Counted from the stretch's first letter, positions 44,364 through 53,965 are shown. The stretch is 56,444 bases of DNA from Dysgonomonas sp. UBA7710 (GCF_002482385.1 NZ_DLFW01000019.1:1-56444), one strand, 5' to 3'. Notes: generated by a model from the letters alone, not told the origin. A program made the numbers and translations.

Positions 44364-45606
44364 ATTAATCATATTTTTTACGACCTTTCTGCTAACAGGA
44401 AACATTGTGCGTATTCAAGCGCAAAATATTTTGACTGATAATTCTCCCGTTCAATCAATTCAATTCGGGCACTATCTGAATAGTGTCGGTAGAAATAATT
44501 TGAGTTTGCTGATAGAGAAATACAATGTTAAAATTGCAGATGCCGGAGTAATAGTAGCCAAAGTGATGCCCGATCCGGAATTGACTTTCGAAGCTTCCGA
44601 AGATGTTTATAAAGTTGGATTGGGTTATACGCTTGAGTTAGGAAACAAACGAGGTGCCAGAGTAAGGGTAGCCAAAAGCGAAGCTGAGTTATCGAAATTA
44701 GCATTGGAGCACTTTTTCCAGGAATTGCGTGCTGAAGCAGCCGAGGCTTTTCTCAATGCGATTTATCAGCGTGAACTTCTGAATGTAAAACGGAGTTCGT
44801 ATGAGTATATGCTCCAGCTCAGCCGTTCGGATAGTTTACGTTTTCGTATGGGTGAGATTACAGAAAATGATGCACGTCAGTCGAAACTCGAAGCAGTCTC
44901 CTTATTGAATGAAATATACGGCCAGAAAGCAGAATATAAATCGGCATTGGTTGTGCTGAACCAATATATGGGTGCTACGGTAGATACGTTGAATATCCCT
45001 GTTGGTAAATGGAATGAGTTGAACCGTAATTTTGTGCTATCCGAGTTGATTACCACAGCTTCCGATAGCAGGATTGATCTTATGGCTGCCCACAAAAACA
45101 GTGAAATTGCCATAAATCAGCTTCGTCTGGCTCGTTCGGAGCGTTGGATAGACTTAGGTGTGACCGCAGGATATGAAAGGGATTGGCGTGGATTTTTCCC
45201 CACACGTAATATGATGACTGTCGGAATATCGATCCCTCTCAAATTCTCAAATTTTAATAAAGGAGCGATAAAAGTTGCGAATTATTTTACGGAACAGAGC
45301 AAATATGAAATAGATAATGCTCTTCTGCAAATTCAAACGGAAGTTTCTCAGGCGTTTTATCAATTTGAAGCGATTAAGAAGCAATTGAGTCAGTATGAAT
45401 CAGGCTTGCTCGAAGAGTCACGAAAGGTACTCGATGGTATAGTATATAAATACAAACGAGGTGAGACCAACATATTGGAAGTGCTGATTGCGCAGCGTAG
45501 TTATAATGAGGTACAGGAGCAATATCTGGAGACAATGAAAAAGTATGCCTCTTCTTTAGTTAATCTGGAAAAAGTATGTGGAATATGGGATATTGATTTT
45601 GAATAG
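44350..45606 (+). CDS. TolC-family outer-membrane factor (CzcC-like)
   Basis: 418 residues with a signal peptide (I-I-F-F-T-T-F-L-L-T-G-N-I-V-R-I-Q-A). The body is helical with two OEP repeats: about 45-220 and 245-415 (L-R-L-A-R-S-E-R-W-I-D-L-G-V-T-A-G-Y, then K-Y-K-R-G-E-T-N-I-L-E-V-L). The G-E-T/I-x-x-N-x-L/D motif repeats once per half (M-G-E-I-T-E-N-D, R-G-E-T-N-I-L). Forms the outer-membrane channel of the pump. It overlaps the pump gene by 14 bases; start could also be at 44356. Confidence 0.92.
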   Translation: MKMNKLIIFFTTFLLTGNIVRIQAQNILTDNSPVQSIQFGHYLNSVGRNNLSLLIEKYNVKIADAGVIVAKVMPDPELTFEASEDVYKVGLGYTLELGNKRGARVRVAKSEAELSKLALEHFFQELRAEAAEAFLNAIYQRELLNVKRSSYEYMLQLSRSDSLRFRMGEITENDARQSKLEAVSLLNEIYGQKAEYKSALVVLNQYMGATVDTLNIPVGKWNELNRNFVLSELITTASDSRIDLMAAHKNSEIAINQLRLARSERWIDLGVTAGYERDWRGFFPTRNMMTVGISIPLKFSNFNKGAIKVANYFTEQSKYEIDNALLQIQTEVSQAFYQFEAIKKQLSQYESGLLEESRKVLDGIVYKYKRGETNILEVLIAQRSYNEVQEQYLETMKKYASSLVNLEKVCGIWDIDFE

Positions 45607-45656
45607 ATATGGAAATAGTACCGCAAGGTTACAATATCAATTGGTATTTTATAAAG

Positions 45657-45692
45657 AAAAACGGGCCGGGTTCAATCCGGCTCGTTTTTTAT
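45657..45692. terminator. terminator at the end of the efflux operon
   Basis: Stem AAAACGGGCCGG (45657-45669, with the extra bases) and CCGGCTCGTTTT (45677-45688), followed by more T. One G-U pair. It sits between the converging efflux operon and the lipoprotein gene at 45713, and A-rich flanks make it usable in both directions. Confidence 0.85.
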
Positions 45693-45712
45693 AATCGATT
45701 GTCTGACGTTTT

Positions 45713-47515
45713 TTACGGTCTGTTTATCTGAATGCTGTTTTCTACAATATTTCTCGCCGTGTTGAAGATACCTTCATACACGTATCCGTTATTGTCTTGG
45801 ATAACGATATTCTTGAGATAGCTCTTCGACTGGCATCGGCTCACATTTCCATAGACCGGCACCGTAATATAGAAAAAGCCTATTTTCACTCTCTCTTCTC
45901 CAACCTTTTCGTAAGAGGTTTCTCCGGAAAAGAGAATATCCTGTTTGAATTTGAAACTGTTTGACGTAATCTCTGTAGGGCGGATAACTGCGTCTTTTAC
46001 GGAAGTCAGCTTTGTAGTTCCGTTTTCTGCGTAAATATCATAACTGATAGTCAATTCTTCAGGAATCTTCTTGCCAAGGATCGGATACTTATAATTTAGC
46101 GAAAAATCTGTATTCTTGTAAGTTCGCTTGAAACTTCCAACTTGGACAATATTGCCCAAAACACCATAGTCGTCCGTGTAAGATGCAGGCAGTGAGTATT
46201 TCAGATCGGAGTATATGACCGGCTTAACGATTGTACCGATATTCCACAATTCTTCTTCAGTATTGATAATAGTTACCGGTATCTTGAGTAATATAAGGTC
46301 GAGGTTCGCTATCAGTTTGGTTATATTCACGCCTTTAGATCCGAAGACAGGCTCTTTTCCCGGCAGGCTGATATGGCCGTAAGTACTGGTCCTGTTTTCC
46401 ATAGATAAGGTTCCATTCACCGAGTAAGCCCCGTCCAGAATGGAAATATCGGGTGTGATGTCTATTGTTGTGCTGGTCAATAGTTCTCCGTATGTATCGG
46501 ACATGGAAGGGTTAGTTGCAGCAAGATTATTTTCATAAATAGGAGTTACTGTCGGCTTCAACCCGTTGATTGCTACGGAATAGCCTATCTTGTAGTTTCC
46601 GTTCAGTCCATAAGACAGTGTGCTCTGGTCAGACAGATTCGCCTCTATGCGAAGCGGTATTTTGATGTCTTTTACTTTCAGCGTAGCGGCCAATGAGTCG
46701 ATACCCAGTGTATTAATCGGTATTTTGAAATCGAAACTCTGAGATTTGATATAATCCAGCAATGCCTGCGGTATGTATTGAGACAGTTCGTAATTGCCTG
46801 TATGGTTGAGTGACTCCGCAAAGCTTAGAGCCGGATTAAGGGCAAGCTGTACTTCGAAGGTATTCACTATCTCGGACGGTAGTACCTGTGTTTTGGAGAA
46901 AGCCATTCTGAAGGTGTAAGTCATGCTGATATTCGTCGCGGGATTGAATTTAAATCCGTTACCCAGGTCGTATTCATCCTGCAGGTCCATTATTTCGCAT
47001 GAATAAGCCCTGACCGACTTCAGATTCGATTTTTTCTGCGCGATACTCGCCTTATACAAGTCGACGGATACATCGATGGTTCCCCCTTGAAAGACTTCAC
47101 CCAGTTGGGCGCGGGTAGTCTCCAGATGAAAAATACCCGGACCGTCTGCTTTGATGCCGGTGATTTTCTTTAAGCCTGTATATTGTCCCGATCGGATATA
47201 CAGGATATTATCCTTCTTTAGGGAAACGGCCAGTTCCGGAGAAACATCCGATAGGCTGAACATTCCTTCCGATATTTCTTCTGCCGTGCTGTTGAAGATA
47301 ACGTTTTTTTCGGTCAGGGATACAATGTCCGAAATCATGGACACCCCGTTAAGGGTATAACTGACGCCATCTTTTCCGCCCCTCTTGTTTTCTACCGAAA
47401 CAACGGGCCGGGAATCCGGACTGTCTTGGATACTGCTTTCCTGCTCTATGTCCTGTTCGCAAGCCGGGAACGACAGAACAGCGATGATTAACGCTAGGAG
47501 ATACTTTTTCTTCAT
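45713..47515 (-). CDS. large surface or periplasmic lipoprotein, unknown family
   Basis: 600 residues; signal ends L-S-F-P-A-C (Cys19) and acidic/Gln residues follow (E-Q-D-I-E-Q-E), the export pattern for surface lipoproteins of Bacteroidota. I recognise no domain. The chain is strand-rich with many G-x-Y/N-G-x-Y stretches and three repeats of the type Y-S/T-L-N-G (M-T-Y-T-F, L-S-Y-G-L-N-G-N-Y, Y-S-V-N-G-T-L). It is transcribed left after the large adhesin gene, 106 bases away, so probably the third gene of a surface operon starting at 51996. Confidence 0.75.
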   Translation of the reverse strand: MKKKYLLALIIAVLSFPACEQDIEQESSIQDSPDSRPVVSVENKRGGKDGVSYTLNGVSMISDIVSLTEKNVIFNSTAEEISEGMFSLSDVSPELAVSLKKDNILYIRSGQYTGLKKITGIKADGPGIFHLETTRAQLGEVFQGGTIDVSVDLYKASIAQKKSNLKSVRAYSCEIMDLQDEYDLGNGFKFNPATNISMTYTFRMAFSKTQVLPSEIVNTFEVQLALNPALSFAESLNHTGNYELSQYIPQALLDYIKSQSFDFKIPINTLGIDSLAATLKVKDIKIPLRIEANLSDQSTLSYGLNGNYKIGYSVAINGLKPTVTPIYENNLAATNPSMSDTYGELLTSTTIDITPDISILDGAYSVNGTLSMENRTSTYGHISLPGKEPVFGSKGVNITKLIANLDLILLKIPVTIINTEEELWNIGTIVKPVIYSDLKYSLPASYTDDYGVLGNIVQVGSFKRTYKNTDFSLNYKYPILGKKIPEELTISYDIYAENGTTKLTSVKDAVIRPTEITSNSFKFKQDILFSGETSYEKVGEERVKIGFFYITVPVYGNVSRCQSKSYLKNIVIQDNNGYVYEGIFNTARNIVENSIQINRP

Positions 47516-47579
47516 CTGTTTTCTATTAAAGTGATTGATTTATGGTTATGTAGTTGGTTATTAGTTTTTATAGGGAATA

Positions 47580-47607
47580 TTCATCAGGAACCTCAATTCC
47601 TGATGAA
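47580..47607. other. 11-base hairpin between the adhesin and lipoprotein genes
   Basis: Perfect stem TTCATCAGGAA with TTCCTGATGAA (47580-47590 and 47597-47607) and a 6-base loop. On either strand the T-run follows poorly, so I do not call it a terminator; it could attenuate read-through or protect mRNA ends. Confidence 0.5.
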
Positions 47608-47621
47608 AAATAGTTCCTTGT

Positions 47622-50600
47622 TTATTTCAATCTGGAAGGTATCATCCTGTTGGAGATGATGGTTCCCTTCGAATTACAATAGCCGATGGCATACTCACCC
47701 AATGCATTAAGGAATGCGTTTTGCAAACAAATATCATCAGTTATCATGCTCAATACGTGACCGATTCCCAGATCGTCATATTCTTTCCTATTGTTTATAG
47801 TCACGTAAGTCAGAGCATCTTTCCCCGGAACCTGAATCACATAAGATATTTCAACATCGCCTCCGGCCGGCAGGCTGAATCCGGACACGCCTTCGAGCGT
47901 TATAAGCCCGTTGTCGTCTCCTGTACCTATGGTCACACCCGAGGCCGTATCGCTTACCGGATTCCCGTCTATTTTCAACGAGTTAGGTTTATATGTACAA
48001 TTTTCATTGAAATAGCTTTCAAAATACAGTTGGTTATTTGCGTCACTTTGTATCGCCCGGTTAGGATTATGTATCTTCACTTTGACTTCTATTTCCTGAT
48101 TTTGCCTGAAGCATTCCGACGGCTTGAATTCCATCGATGTAATGATATTCTTATATGATTTTGTTCCTTTTACTTCCGTCTTTGTCCGCCGGTCTGTCCC
48201 CGAAGTATAATAAGCGTCGGTAGCATGTAATGTACCTTCATTCCCGTTATCTTTGCGGGTATAAGTAATTTTAGCGTATGATTCGCCATTCGCCGGATTC
48301 GTCGTTAACGATCCGTTATAGTAATCGCGGTTGCTTAGCGCATCATCGGTAAATGCCGCCTGCGCCTTAAACGTTGTCTTGAAACCCGAACCACGAATGA
48401 GCATGCTGAGGTCGAGCATCCGGTCTTGCATAACAATCGGTTGGCTGGCATCGAGGGCTTCACCGTCTATTATCAGCGAGCCGGGAATCCAGTACATTCC
48501 CTCAGGCAGATAATCTTTGAAGTGGACAGGTTCACGGCCGCAATCCACATTGGCATTCATGATAGTAAAGGTATAATCCGCGGTTTCGCAGATATCGAGT
48601 TCCCGTGGCCCTCTCTTCTGGAAGGCGTAGCCAGCATCGTTAGGCGGGGGCAACTGCGGCGGACAGGAGAAGGATAGCGGGAAGAGGTCGAGCCATCTGT
48701 CTCCGCTTTTTGTACTGGAATATTCTATTACGACCACCCTCACGGCTTTTCCGAAGCTGACCGACACCTTCCCCCGGGGCTTACCCCTGCCTATTGAGGC
48801 CGCTCCGGTTCCGTAAAATTCACTTACATTATTTATCTTGTATGTGTAGCCCCAGAGTTTATCTAAACCTTTCAGAGGGGGTTGTGTTACTTCTTTGGGG
48901 CGCGTTATGCTGCCGCCTACCTCACAATAGCCGTATATATTCACGTATTCGTTGAAATCGATATCCCCTATCGAAAACTCTACATTGGAGGGTTGGCTGA
49001 ATGTATATTTTATGGACGATATAGCATTGGCGGCACCATTCGCCCTCAGGTGCACGGGATGTGTTTTGTCGTGCTTCGAAGGCGCGTCTATCCTCAACGA
49101 TACTCCGTTTTCCGCCTTGAATTCCGCATCCATCGAGATTAGTCCCTTTGCGGATGGCATATTGCGTAGAGTCGTTGTTGTTGTCCCACTTTTAGCTAGA
49201 TTAACAGACCAATTCTTACCATCCACCTTTTTTCTGGTCATCAGTAAATCGTCTACTCCTGTAAATTTGCACTCGGCGCAGGCTGATTCGTTTTCCGTAC
49301 CACCGATTGAAAAGTAGAGGGTGCTGACATTCTCATCAAGTTCGAAATTGAATACCTGCTCCCATATTCCGTTATCATAGTCAAACTGTATAGTTGCTGG
49401 TATTACCAGATTCCAGTTTTTATTTTTCGCATTCGTTTCGTTTTTGGCTATCAGCAGGTATGTATCCCAGCCTTTACCCTCGAAAGGATATATCTCGGAT
49501 TTTCCTTTTTCTGCAGAAGCTTTCAGTACCAGCTCTTTCTTTGAATTATCTTCGCCTAAGGTCAGGGCACGGTCTATCATCCATATCCTGTCGAAATCAT
49601 ACTGGTATGGCGCGCATCTGGCGGCCGGCACAGTCTTTTTCTTTACAGAACCGCCATTATGTCCCCATGCGATAGCGACCTGATCCGGTAATTCTTCCAA
49701 AGGGTCTCTTAAACCAATGGTTATAAAGTTATCTTCGGCAGTAGAACGACTTTTAGTATTAGAAATGAGGCTGATTCTATCGGTAAATATGGAAGCCACA
49801 TCATAATGATAATCTTTATAGACCTGGAGAGATTTTCCTAACCAGAAATACCCCCCCTCTGAAAACTTATAATTGAATCCCTCCGGTTTGCTTCCTGCAG
49901 TAACGGCCCCGCCAAGAGTAATTCCGTATTTCATAGCCAGATAAGTGTAGACTTTATCCTTCTGGTCTTTCGTTAAAAGCCCTTCGTAGATGATTATCTC
50001 TGCAATATCCCCGATTACGTTACGCGCAGGACGGCTTCCTGTTCCAACCATACTTTTCTCGTTCATAGTAATTTTGTCGTGATTTAATAGACTGCTGGAA
50101 CTTTTGGTTACCTGTTCCACATGCGCATCGGCTTCATATTGGATATAATTTTTTTTGCTCACCTGATACACCGCTATTGTAGTCGATCCTGCCGCGAAAA
50201 GCTCCTCTTTGCCATCAAAGTTGTTTCCTGTGTTATAACTATAAAAACGGCCTTTTCCACCGCTATCGGCTTCATTTCCCCAACGTCCGCCAGTCATCCC
50301 GAATGCAGGACCGCGCCGGTTGTCACCACCGCTATTACCGTTAGTATTAGCGGTGAAAGCATCTTCAGTACCAAATCCCATAAAATAAACACAGCTTTGC
50401 CCATCTGCTTTCGGCACCGGTGCGAAATCAACATTTGCGACAACAAAGGCTGTAAACTGATCTGGTGACTTCTTGGTCATGATTCCGGTTGAAGTACTCA
50501 AATACCGTAAATATGAATTCTCTACCCGGTCAAAATATACGGAAGGATAGAAATTCATACTCCAGCTATTGGCTTTGTATAACGGCGCTTTTTGCTGTGC

Positions 50601-50873
50601 CGTATTCGAGTATGGATGATAAGCAGCCTTGCTTTTTAGACTTGCATCCCTCCATAAGTTTACATTTCCGCCATTGGCAGGAGTAGCTGACCCTGCTATA
50701 TCCAATATATCGGCCCTTAGCCATAATCTCAAAGGAGCAGAAGATGGATCGATGCCTGCCGGAGCCATCAGCTGAGCTTTAGCGGTAAACGCTATGCAAA
50801 ACAAAAGCAAAACAGTAAACAGACGTTTCCCGTTTTGCAGAATTTTATATAATATATAAATTAATGAACTCAT
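47622..50873 (-). CDS. very large surface adhesin, LamG-like and DUF11-like domains
   Basis: 1083 residues with a signal peptide (about residues 15-33, L-F-T-V-L-L-L-F-C-I-A-F-T-A-K-A). The N-terminal 300 residues form a LamG/concanavalin-like fold (L-R-L-W-L-R-A-D, W-R-D-A-S, G-D-I-A-E-I-I-I-Y-E, K-V-Y-T-Y-L-A-M-K-Y-G-I-T-L-G), common at the start of Bacteroidota surface proteins. The C-terminal 350 have DUF11-like repeats with D-Y-L-P-E-G-M-Y-W-I-P-G-S-L and N-P-N-R-A-I-Q. The middle is unknown. No clear sorting signal at the end. Middle gene of the leftward operon between protein 3 and the lipoprotein. Confidence 0.8.
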   Translation of the reverse strand: MSSLIYILYKILQNGKRLFTVLLLFCIAFTAKAQLMAPAGIDPSSAPLRLWLRADILDIAGSATPANGGNVNLWRDASLKSKAAYHPYSNTAQQKAPLYKANSWSMNFYPSVYFDRVENSYLRYLSTSTGIMTKKSPDQFTAFVVANVDFAPVPKADGQSCVYFMGFGTEDAFTANTNGNSGGDNRRGPAFGMTGGRWGNEADSGGKGRFYSYNTGNNFDGKEELFAAGSTTIAVYQVSKKNYIQYEADAHVEQVTKSSSSLLNHDKITMNEKSMVGTGSRPARNVIGDIAEIIIYEGLLTKDQKDKVYTYLAMKYGITLGGAVTAGSKPEGFNYKFSEGGYFWLGKSLQVYKDYHYDVASIFTDRISLISNTKSRSTAEDNFITIGLRDPLEELPDQVAIAWGHNGGSVKKKTVPAARCAPYQYDFDRIWMIDRALTLGEDNSKKELVLKASAEKGKSEIYPFEGKGWDTYLLIAKNETNAKNKNWNLVIPATIQFDYDNGIWEQVFNFELDENVSTLYFSIGGTENESACAECKFTGVDDLLMTRKKVDGKNWSVNLAKSGTTTTTLRNMPSAKGLISMDAEFKAENGVSLRIDAPSKHDKTHPVHLRANGAANAISSIKYTFSQPSNVEFSIGDIDFNEYVNIYGYCEVGGSITRPKEVTQPPLKGLDKLWGYTYKINNVSEFYGTGAASIGRGKPRGKVSVSFGKAVRVVVIEYSSTKSGDRWLDLFPLSFSCPPQLPPPNDAGYAFQKRGPRELDICETADYTFTIMNANVDCGREPVHFKDYLPEGMYWIPGSLIIDGEALDASQPIVMQDRMLDLSMLIRGSGFKTTFKAQAAFTDDALSNRDYYNGSLTTNPANGESYAKITYTRKDNGNEGTLHATDAYYTSGTDRRTKTEVKGTKSYKNIITSMEFKPSECFRQNQEIEVKVKIHNPNRAIQSDANNQLYFESYFNENCTYKPNSLKIDGNPVSDTASGVTIGTGDDNGLITLEGVSGFSLPAGGDVEISYVIQVPGKDALTYVTINNRKEYDDLGIGHVLSMITDDICLQNAFLNALGEYAIGYCNSKGTIISNRMIPSRLK

Positions 50874-50901
50874 ATTTCTTTGTTTATCCGACTCGGGGTA
50901 T

Positions 50902-50918
50902 TAATTGATTATCAATTA
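50902..50918. promoter_or_regulatory. perfect palindrome in front of the adhesin gene
   Basis: TAATTGAT T ATCAATTA, two 8-base arms around one base, 29 bases upstream of the adhesin start codon. It differs from the 20-base element. Could be an operator or part of a transcript hairpin. Confidence 0.4.
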
Positions 50919-50958
50919 TTTTCAATATCCTTGTCATCGTTTTTATTTTACCGCCGGT

Positions 50959-51996
50959 TTATTTCAAAACAAATACAATGTTTATATAAGAGGCTTCCGT
51001 GGCGGCGGCCGTAACATCATAATTCATTACACCCTTATCACTGATGCTATTGATTGTGAATACAGCCGGATCAGCGTATGTAATGTAATAGTATAACTGA
51101 TCGGCGGCGGGGATATAAGGAATGCTCGAAGGTGCGCCGGTACTTCTTTTTTTTGGGTCTATGTTTACGAATTGCTTTATGTATTCATTATAGAGATTTA
51201 CCTCTACTCCCTTCTTATCCTGATCGGTAGCAAAGGCAATAGGCGGCATATAAAACCAGTTGTTTATCCGGGGAGTAGCTGATGATACATTGCTGATCAG
51301 TCTCCATTCCGTTCCGCTCCAGTGCATATACCCCTGAGGTTTCAGCGTATTTCCGGTGTTGTACACCAGCAACCCTTCGGACAGTTTCTCCCCCGTTTGT
51401 TTTCCGAGTGTTTCTATATCCGTCGCGCTTTTCAGGTCAACCTTCGGAAGCAGTACTCCTTTACTTGCCGATGCCACATGGAGGGCAGCCTCATTAATGA
51501 TGTCCTCCGTTTTGGCGTGCGTTGTACCGATAGTTACATTTCCTGTCCTGTAGATACCGCTATTCTCCGAATCGATCATTTTTTGGGAAACGGATTCCCT
51601 CCACGGAGTAACAGGAGCGGAGGCGGCAGCTATCCATTTGCTTCCGTTCCATATGTACAGGCCTTTTTGAAAAGGATTTGATCCATTTGTATTATATACT
51701 ATAAGTCCGCAATGGGTTTTATCCAATGTAGACTTGTTTTGTGTATAGGCCGGAGTAGGACCGGAAGCTGAATTGTCATAAAACATGGGATACAGGTTAT
51801 TCTCATTGGTTAATTGCACCCGTGGAAATTCAAGCCCTTTGGTGGCGTTGGGCCCGTCGTCCGTAACTTCGCTTTCCTTGAGTTGTAGTAGTGCACCGTC
51901 AGTGGGTGCTTCCCCCATGCCTATCGTAACCTGAGCGTTAAGGGAAAATCCGCAAAGAAAAAACATTACGGATAGGATTATTGCATAATTTCTCAT
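50959..51996 (-). CDS. exported Q-V-T-I-G family surface protein 3
   Basis: 345 residues from the ATG at 51996, chosen for the signal M-R-N-Y-A-I-I-L-S-V-M-F-F-L-C-G-F-S-L; longer upstream frame is unlikely. Mature start QVTIGMGEAPTDGALLQLKE, nearly identical to protein 1, then G-P-N-A-T-K-G-L-E-F-P-R-V-Q-L-T and G-L-I-V-Y-N-T-N-G, K-G-L-Y-I-W-N-G-S-K-W. A second module copy (K-G-V-L-L-P-K-V, S-E-G-L-L-V-Y-N-T-G, Y-M-H-W-S-G-T-E-W-R-L-I-S) ends the shared part, and a distinct 100-residue C-terminal region follows. First gene of the leftward operon, downstream of the 20-base element at 52070. Confidence 0.82.
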   Translation of the reverse strand: MRNYAIILSVMFFLCGFSLNAQVTIGMGEAPTDGALLQLKESEVTDDGPNATKGLEFPRVQLTNENNLYPMFYDNSASGPTPAYTQNKSTLDKTHCGLIVYNTNGSNPFQKGLYIWNGSKWIAAASAPVTPWRESVSQKMIDSENSGIYRTGNVTIGTTHAKTEDIINEAALHVASASKGVLLPKVDLKSATDIETLGKQTGEKLSEGLLVYNTGNTLKPQGYMHWSGTEWRLISNVSSATPRINNWFYMPPIAFATDQDKKGVEVNLYNEYIKQFVNIDPKKRSTGAPSSIPYIPAADQLYYYITYADPAVFTINSISDKGVMNYDVTAAATEASYINIVFVLK

Positions 51997-52037
51997 TTTT
52001 GTGTTCTTTAAACTTAGCTTTGTAATGTAATTGACTG

Positions 52038-52089
52038 CAAAGTAAGAATAAGAGTAAATAAAAAACAATAGTGAATTATCACTGTTTTT
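52038..52089 (-). promoter_or_regulatory. promoter with conserved 20-base element, in front of surface protein 3
   Basis: Leftward -7 box TTACTTTG (plus-strand 52038-52045), 20-base spacer, then CAAT at 52066 joined to AGTGAATTATCACTGTTTTT at 52070-52089. The element contains the palindrome AGTGA-ATTA-TCACT. The rest of 52090-52361 is AT-rich without a gene; protein 4 starts at 52362 in the other direction. Confidence 0.7.
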
Positions 52090-52361
52090 GACTTGCGGGC
52101 ATGAAGGATTATTTCAGGAGTGTTTTGTATATATATCTGATATACAGAGATAAATATGTTAATTTGTAATAAGTGACAACCAAAGGTTAAAATCCTGTCT
52201 TATGCCTCTGTTGAAAAATTCAAAATTTCTAAATATTTTTGCGGGTATATCTAATAATGAAATCAAACGAACACGACTTATTGATGTCGCTATTCTTTTG
52301 ATAATAAAGATTTATTTGTCCGGAAAGGCTTGAAAAACACTAAATAAACAAAACTATTATC

Positions 52362-53774
52362 ATGAAAGAGAGCCAACAGATCGAAATTACCTGTAAATTA
52401 ATTTTTTCTTCTGATGATCCGACAGGAGACACAATAGAGGCAGGAAACCATTACAGAATGCACCGTAACATAATACCTGCCCTATATAACAATCAAGTTC
52501 AAAAAGTGAAGAATGCTGCAAGTTGCTGGTTAACAACATTATTAGTGATGTTATCCTTAATGCTTTATGCAGGGCGGATATCCGGACAGATAACAATCGG
52601 TGCGGGAATAGAACCTGTGCATGGCGCCCTGCTGGACTTAAAAGAAGAGCAAAGGAATGACGGCACGGAAAATTCGAAAAAAGGAATGATGCTGCCAAGG
52701 GTAAAGCTTTCCGATCAGAATAAACTTTCTCCGATGTTTACGAACGGATACGATGGTGCTGAAAACTCCCGGCATATAGGCCTGACAGTATATAATGTTT
52801 ATGAAGATGCCTGTAACGGAATACCAAAAGGTGTTTATGTATGGGATGGAACTCAGTGGCAGCCCTTATCCGGTGGAAATGGAGGAAACGGAGCAGTGGG
52901 TGCCGGCGTGGAATATATGACCGATACCCGTGATAGTGAACAATACCTGACTGGGAACTTCGGTGCGGCAGGACAGTGGTTTCTGGAAAACCTGCGGTAT
53001 ATCCCTCCTTCCGCAAGCGGTATCGTTCTAAGTACAAATGCTGATACAAATACGACGAAAAGCTATTATTATCCCAATGGTACCCCGGCAGACAATGGTA
53101 ATCCTCCTTCGACATGGCAACGCCAACAAGGTCTGCTATACAGTTTTCCTGCAGCCACAAGCGGATACTGGATTGGCAATAATGAAGACCGCAGTCAATC
53201 AAACGGAAGTTCTGTACCGGGCGATAAAGAGGTCGAAAGCGTATCGGCACTGGAAAGCGCACCCGGGGCTAAGGATGGAAAATTGCAGGGCATATGTCCT
53301 GATGGTTGGCATGTTCCCAGCGATAGGGAGTGGAATCAACTGGAAAAAGAAATCTATCAAAATGCGGAGAAGTACAGTCAATATACTAAGGCGCAACGCG
53401 AGGCTTTCAATAATAGCATACCATGGAATTCTGCCTGGGAATATAATTTTTATGGTCCCCGTCCGCCGGGCGGTCCTTCAGATGCACATGGCAAGGCGAT
53501 GAAATCTCAATGTGCTGTCCTCGGAGGTGTGTTTCCGGATGGCTTGAGTTTTTCTGCAAAACAGGGTGGGTTTTCCGTATTGTTGACCGGATATATTAAT
53601 CTCAGAGCCGGAAGTAATAATGACTATGGGGAAGAAGCGAATTTTTTTACGTGCAGTCCTCTGTATGGCAGTGGATTTAGATATAGGAACTTGGATGATC
53701 TGGATGCAGATGTGTTTAATAATACACATTATGAAACAGAATTGTATTCTGTCCGCTGTAAAAAAGACTATTAA
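52362..53774 (+). CDS. exported Q-I-T-I-G family protein 4 with FISUMP domain
   Basis: 470 residues. The hydrophobic segment (about 52-72, C-W-L-T-T-L-L-V-M-L-S-L-M-L-Y) comes late, so the true start may be an internal ATG, for example at 52458 (M-H-R-N). Mature start QITIGAGIEPVHGALLDLKE, then G-M-M-L-P-R-V-K-L, G-L-T-V-Y-N-V and K-G-V-Y-V-W-D-G-T-Q-W. The C-terminal half is a FISUMP-type domain: G-I-C-P-D-G-W-H-V-P-S-D-R-E-W, N-F-F-T-C-S-P and V-R-C-K-K-D-Y. It is divergent from protein 3 and shares the intergenic region holding the 20-base element. Confidence 0.8.
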   Translation: MKESQQIEITCKLIFSSDDPTGDTIEAGNHYRMHRNIIPALYNNQVQKVKNAASCWLTTLLVMLSLMLYAGRISGQITIGAGIEPVHGALLDLKEEQRNDGTENSKKGMMLPRVKLSDQNKLSPMFTNGYDGAENSRHIGLTVYNVYEDACNGIPKGVYVWDGTQWQPLSGGNGGNGAVGAGVEYMTDTRDSEQYLTGNFGAAGQWFLENLRYIPPSASGIVLSTNADTNTTKSYYYPNGTPADNGNPPSTWQRQQGLLYSFPAATSGYWIGNNEDRSQSNGSSVPGDKEVESVSALESAPGAKDGKLQGICPDGWHVPSDREWNQLEKEIYQNAEKYSQYTKAQREAFNNSIPWNSAWEYNFYGPRPPGGPSDAHGKAMKSQCAVLGGVFPDGLSFSAKQGGFSVLLTGYINLRAGSNNDYGEEANFFTCSPLYGSGFRYRNLDDLDADVFNNTHYETELYSVRCKKDY

Positions 53775-53913
53775 CACGGTGCCGGCTTTGGCGCGTTTAA
53801 AAGAAATTTAAATACTGATAATGTTTCCCTTAAATATGAATAAAATGCTAATTGATAATTACCTGTAAAATAGACTTTCTTAGTGTATCGTTTTGTTAAT
53901 GAGTCTGTTGGAG

Positions 53914-53945
53914 TCTACGGGTAATAAAGATCCGTAGATTTTTTT
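53914..53945 (+). terminator. terminator after protein 4
   Basis: Stem TCTACGG with CCGTAGA (53914-53920 and 53932-53938) around an 11-base loop, followed by a run of T. Lies 140 bases after the stop codon. Confidence 0.75.
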
Positions 53946-53965
53946 GAGATTTTTACAACAAAAAG

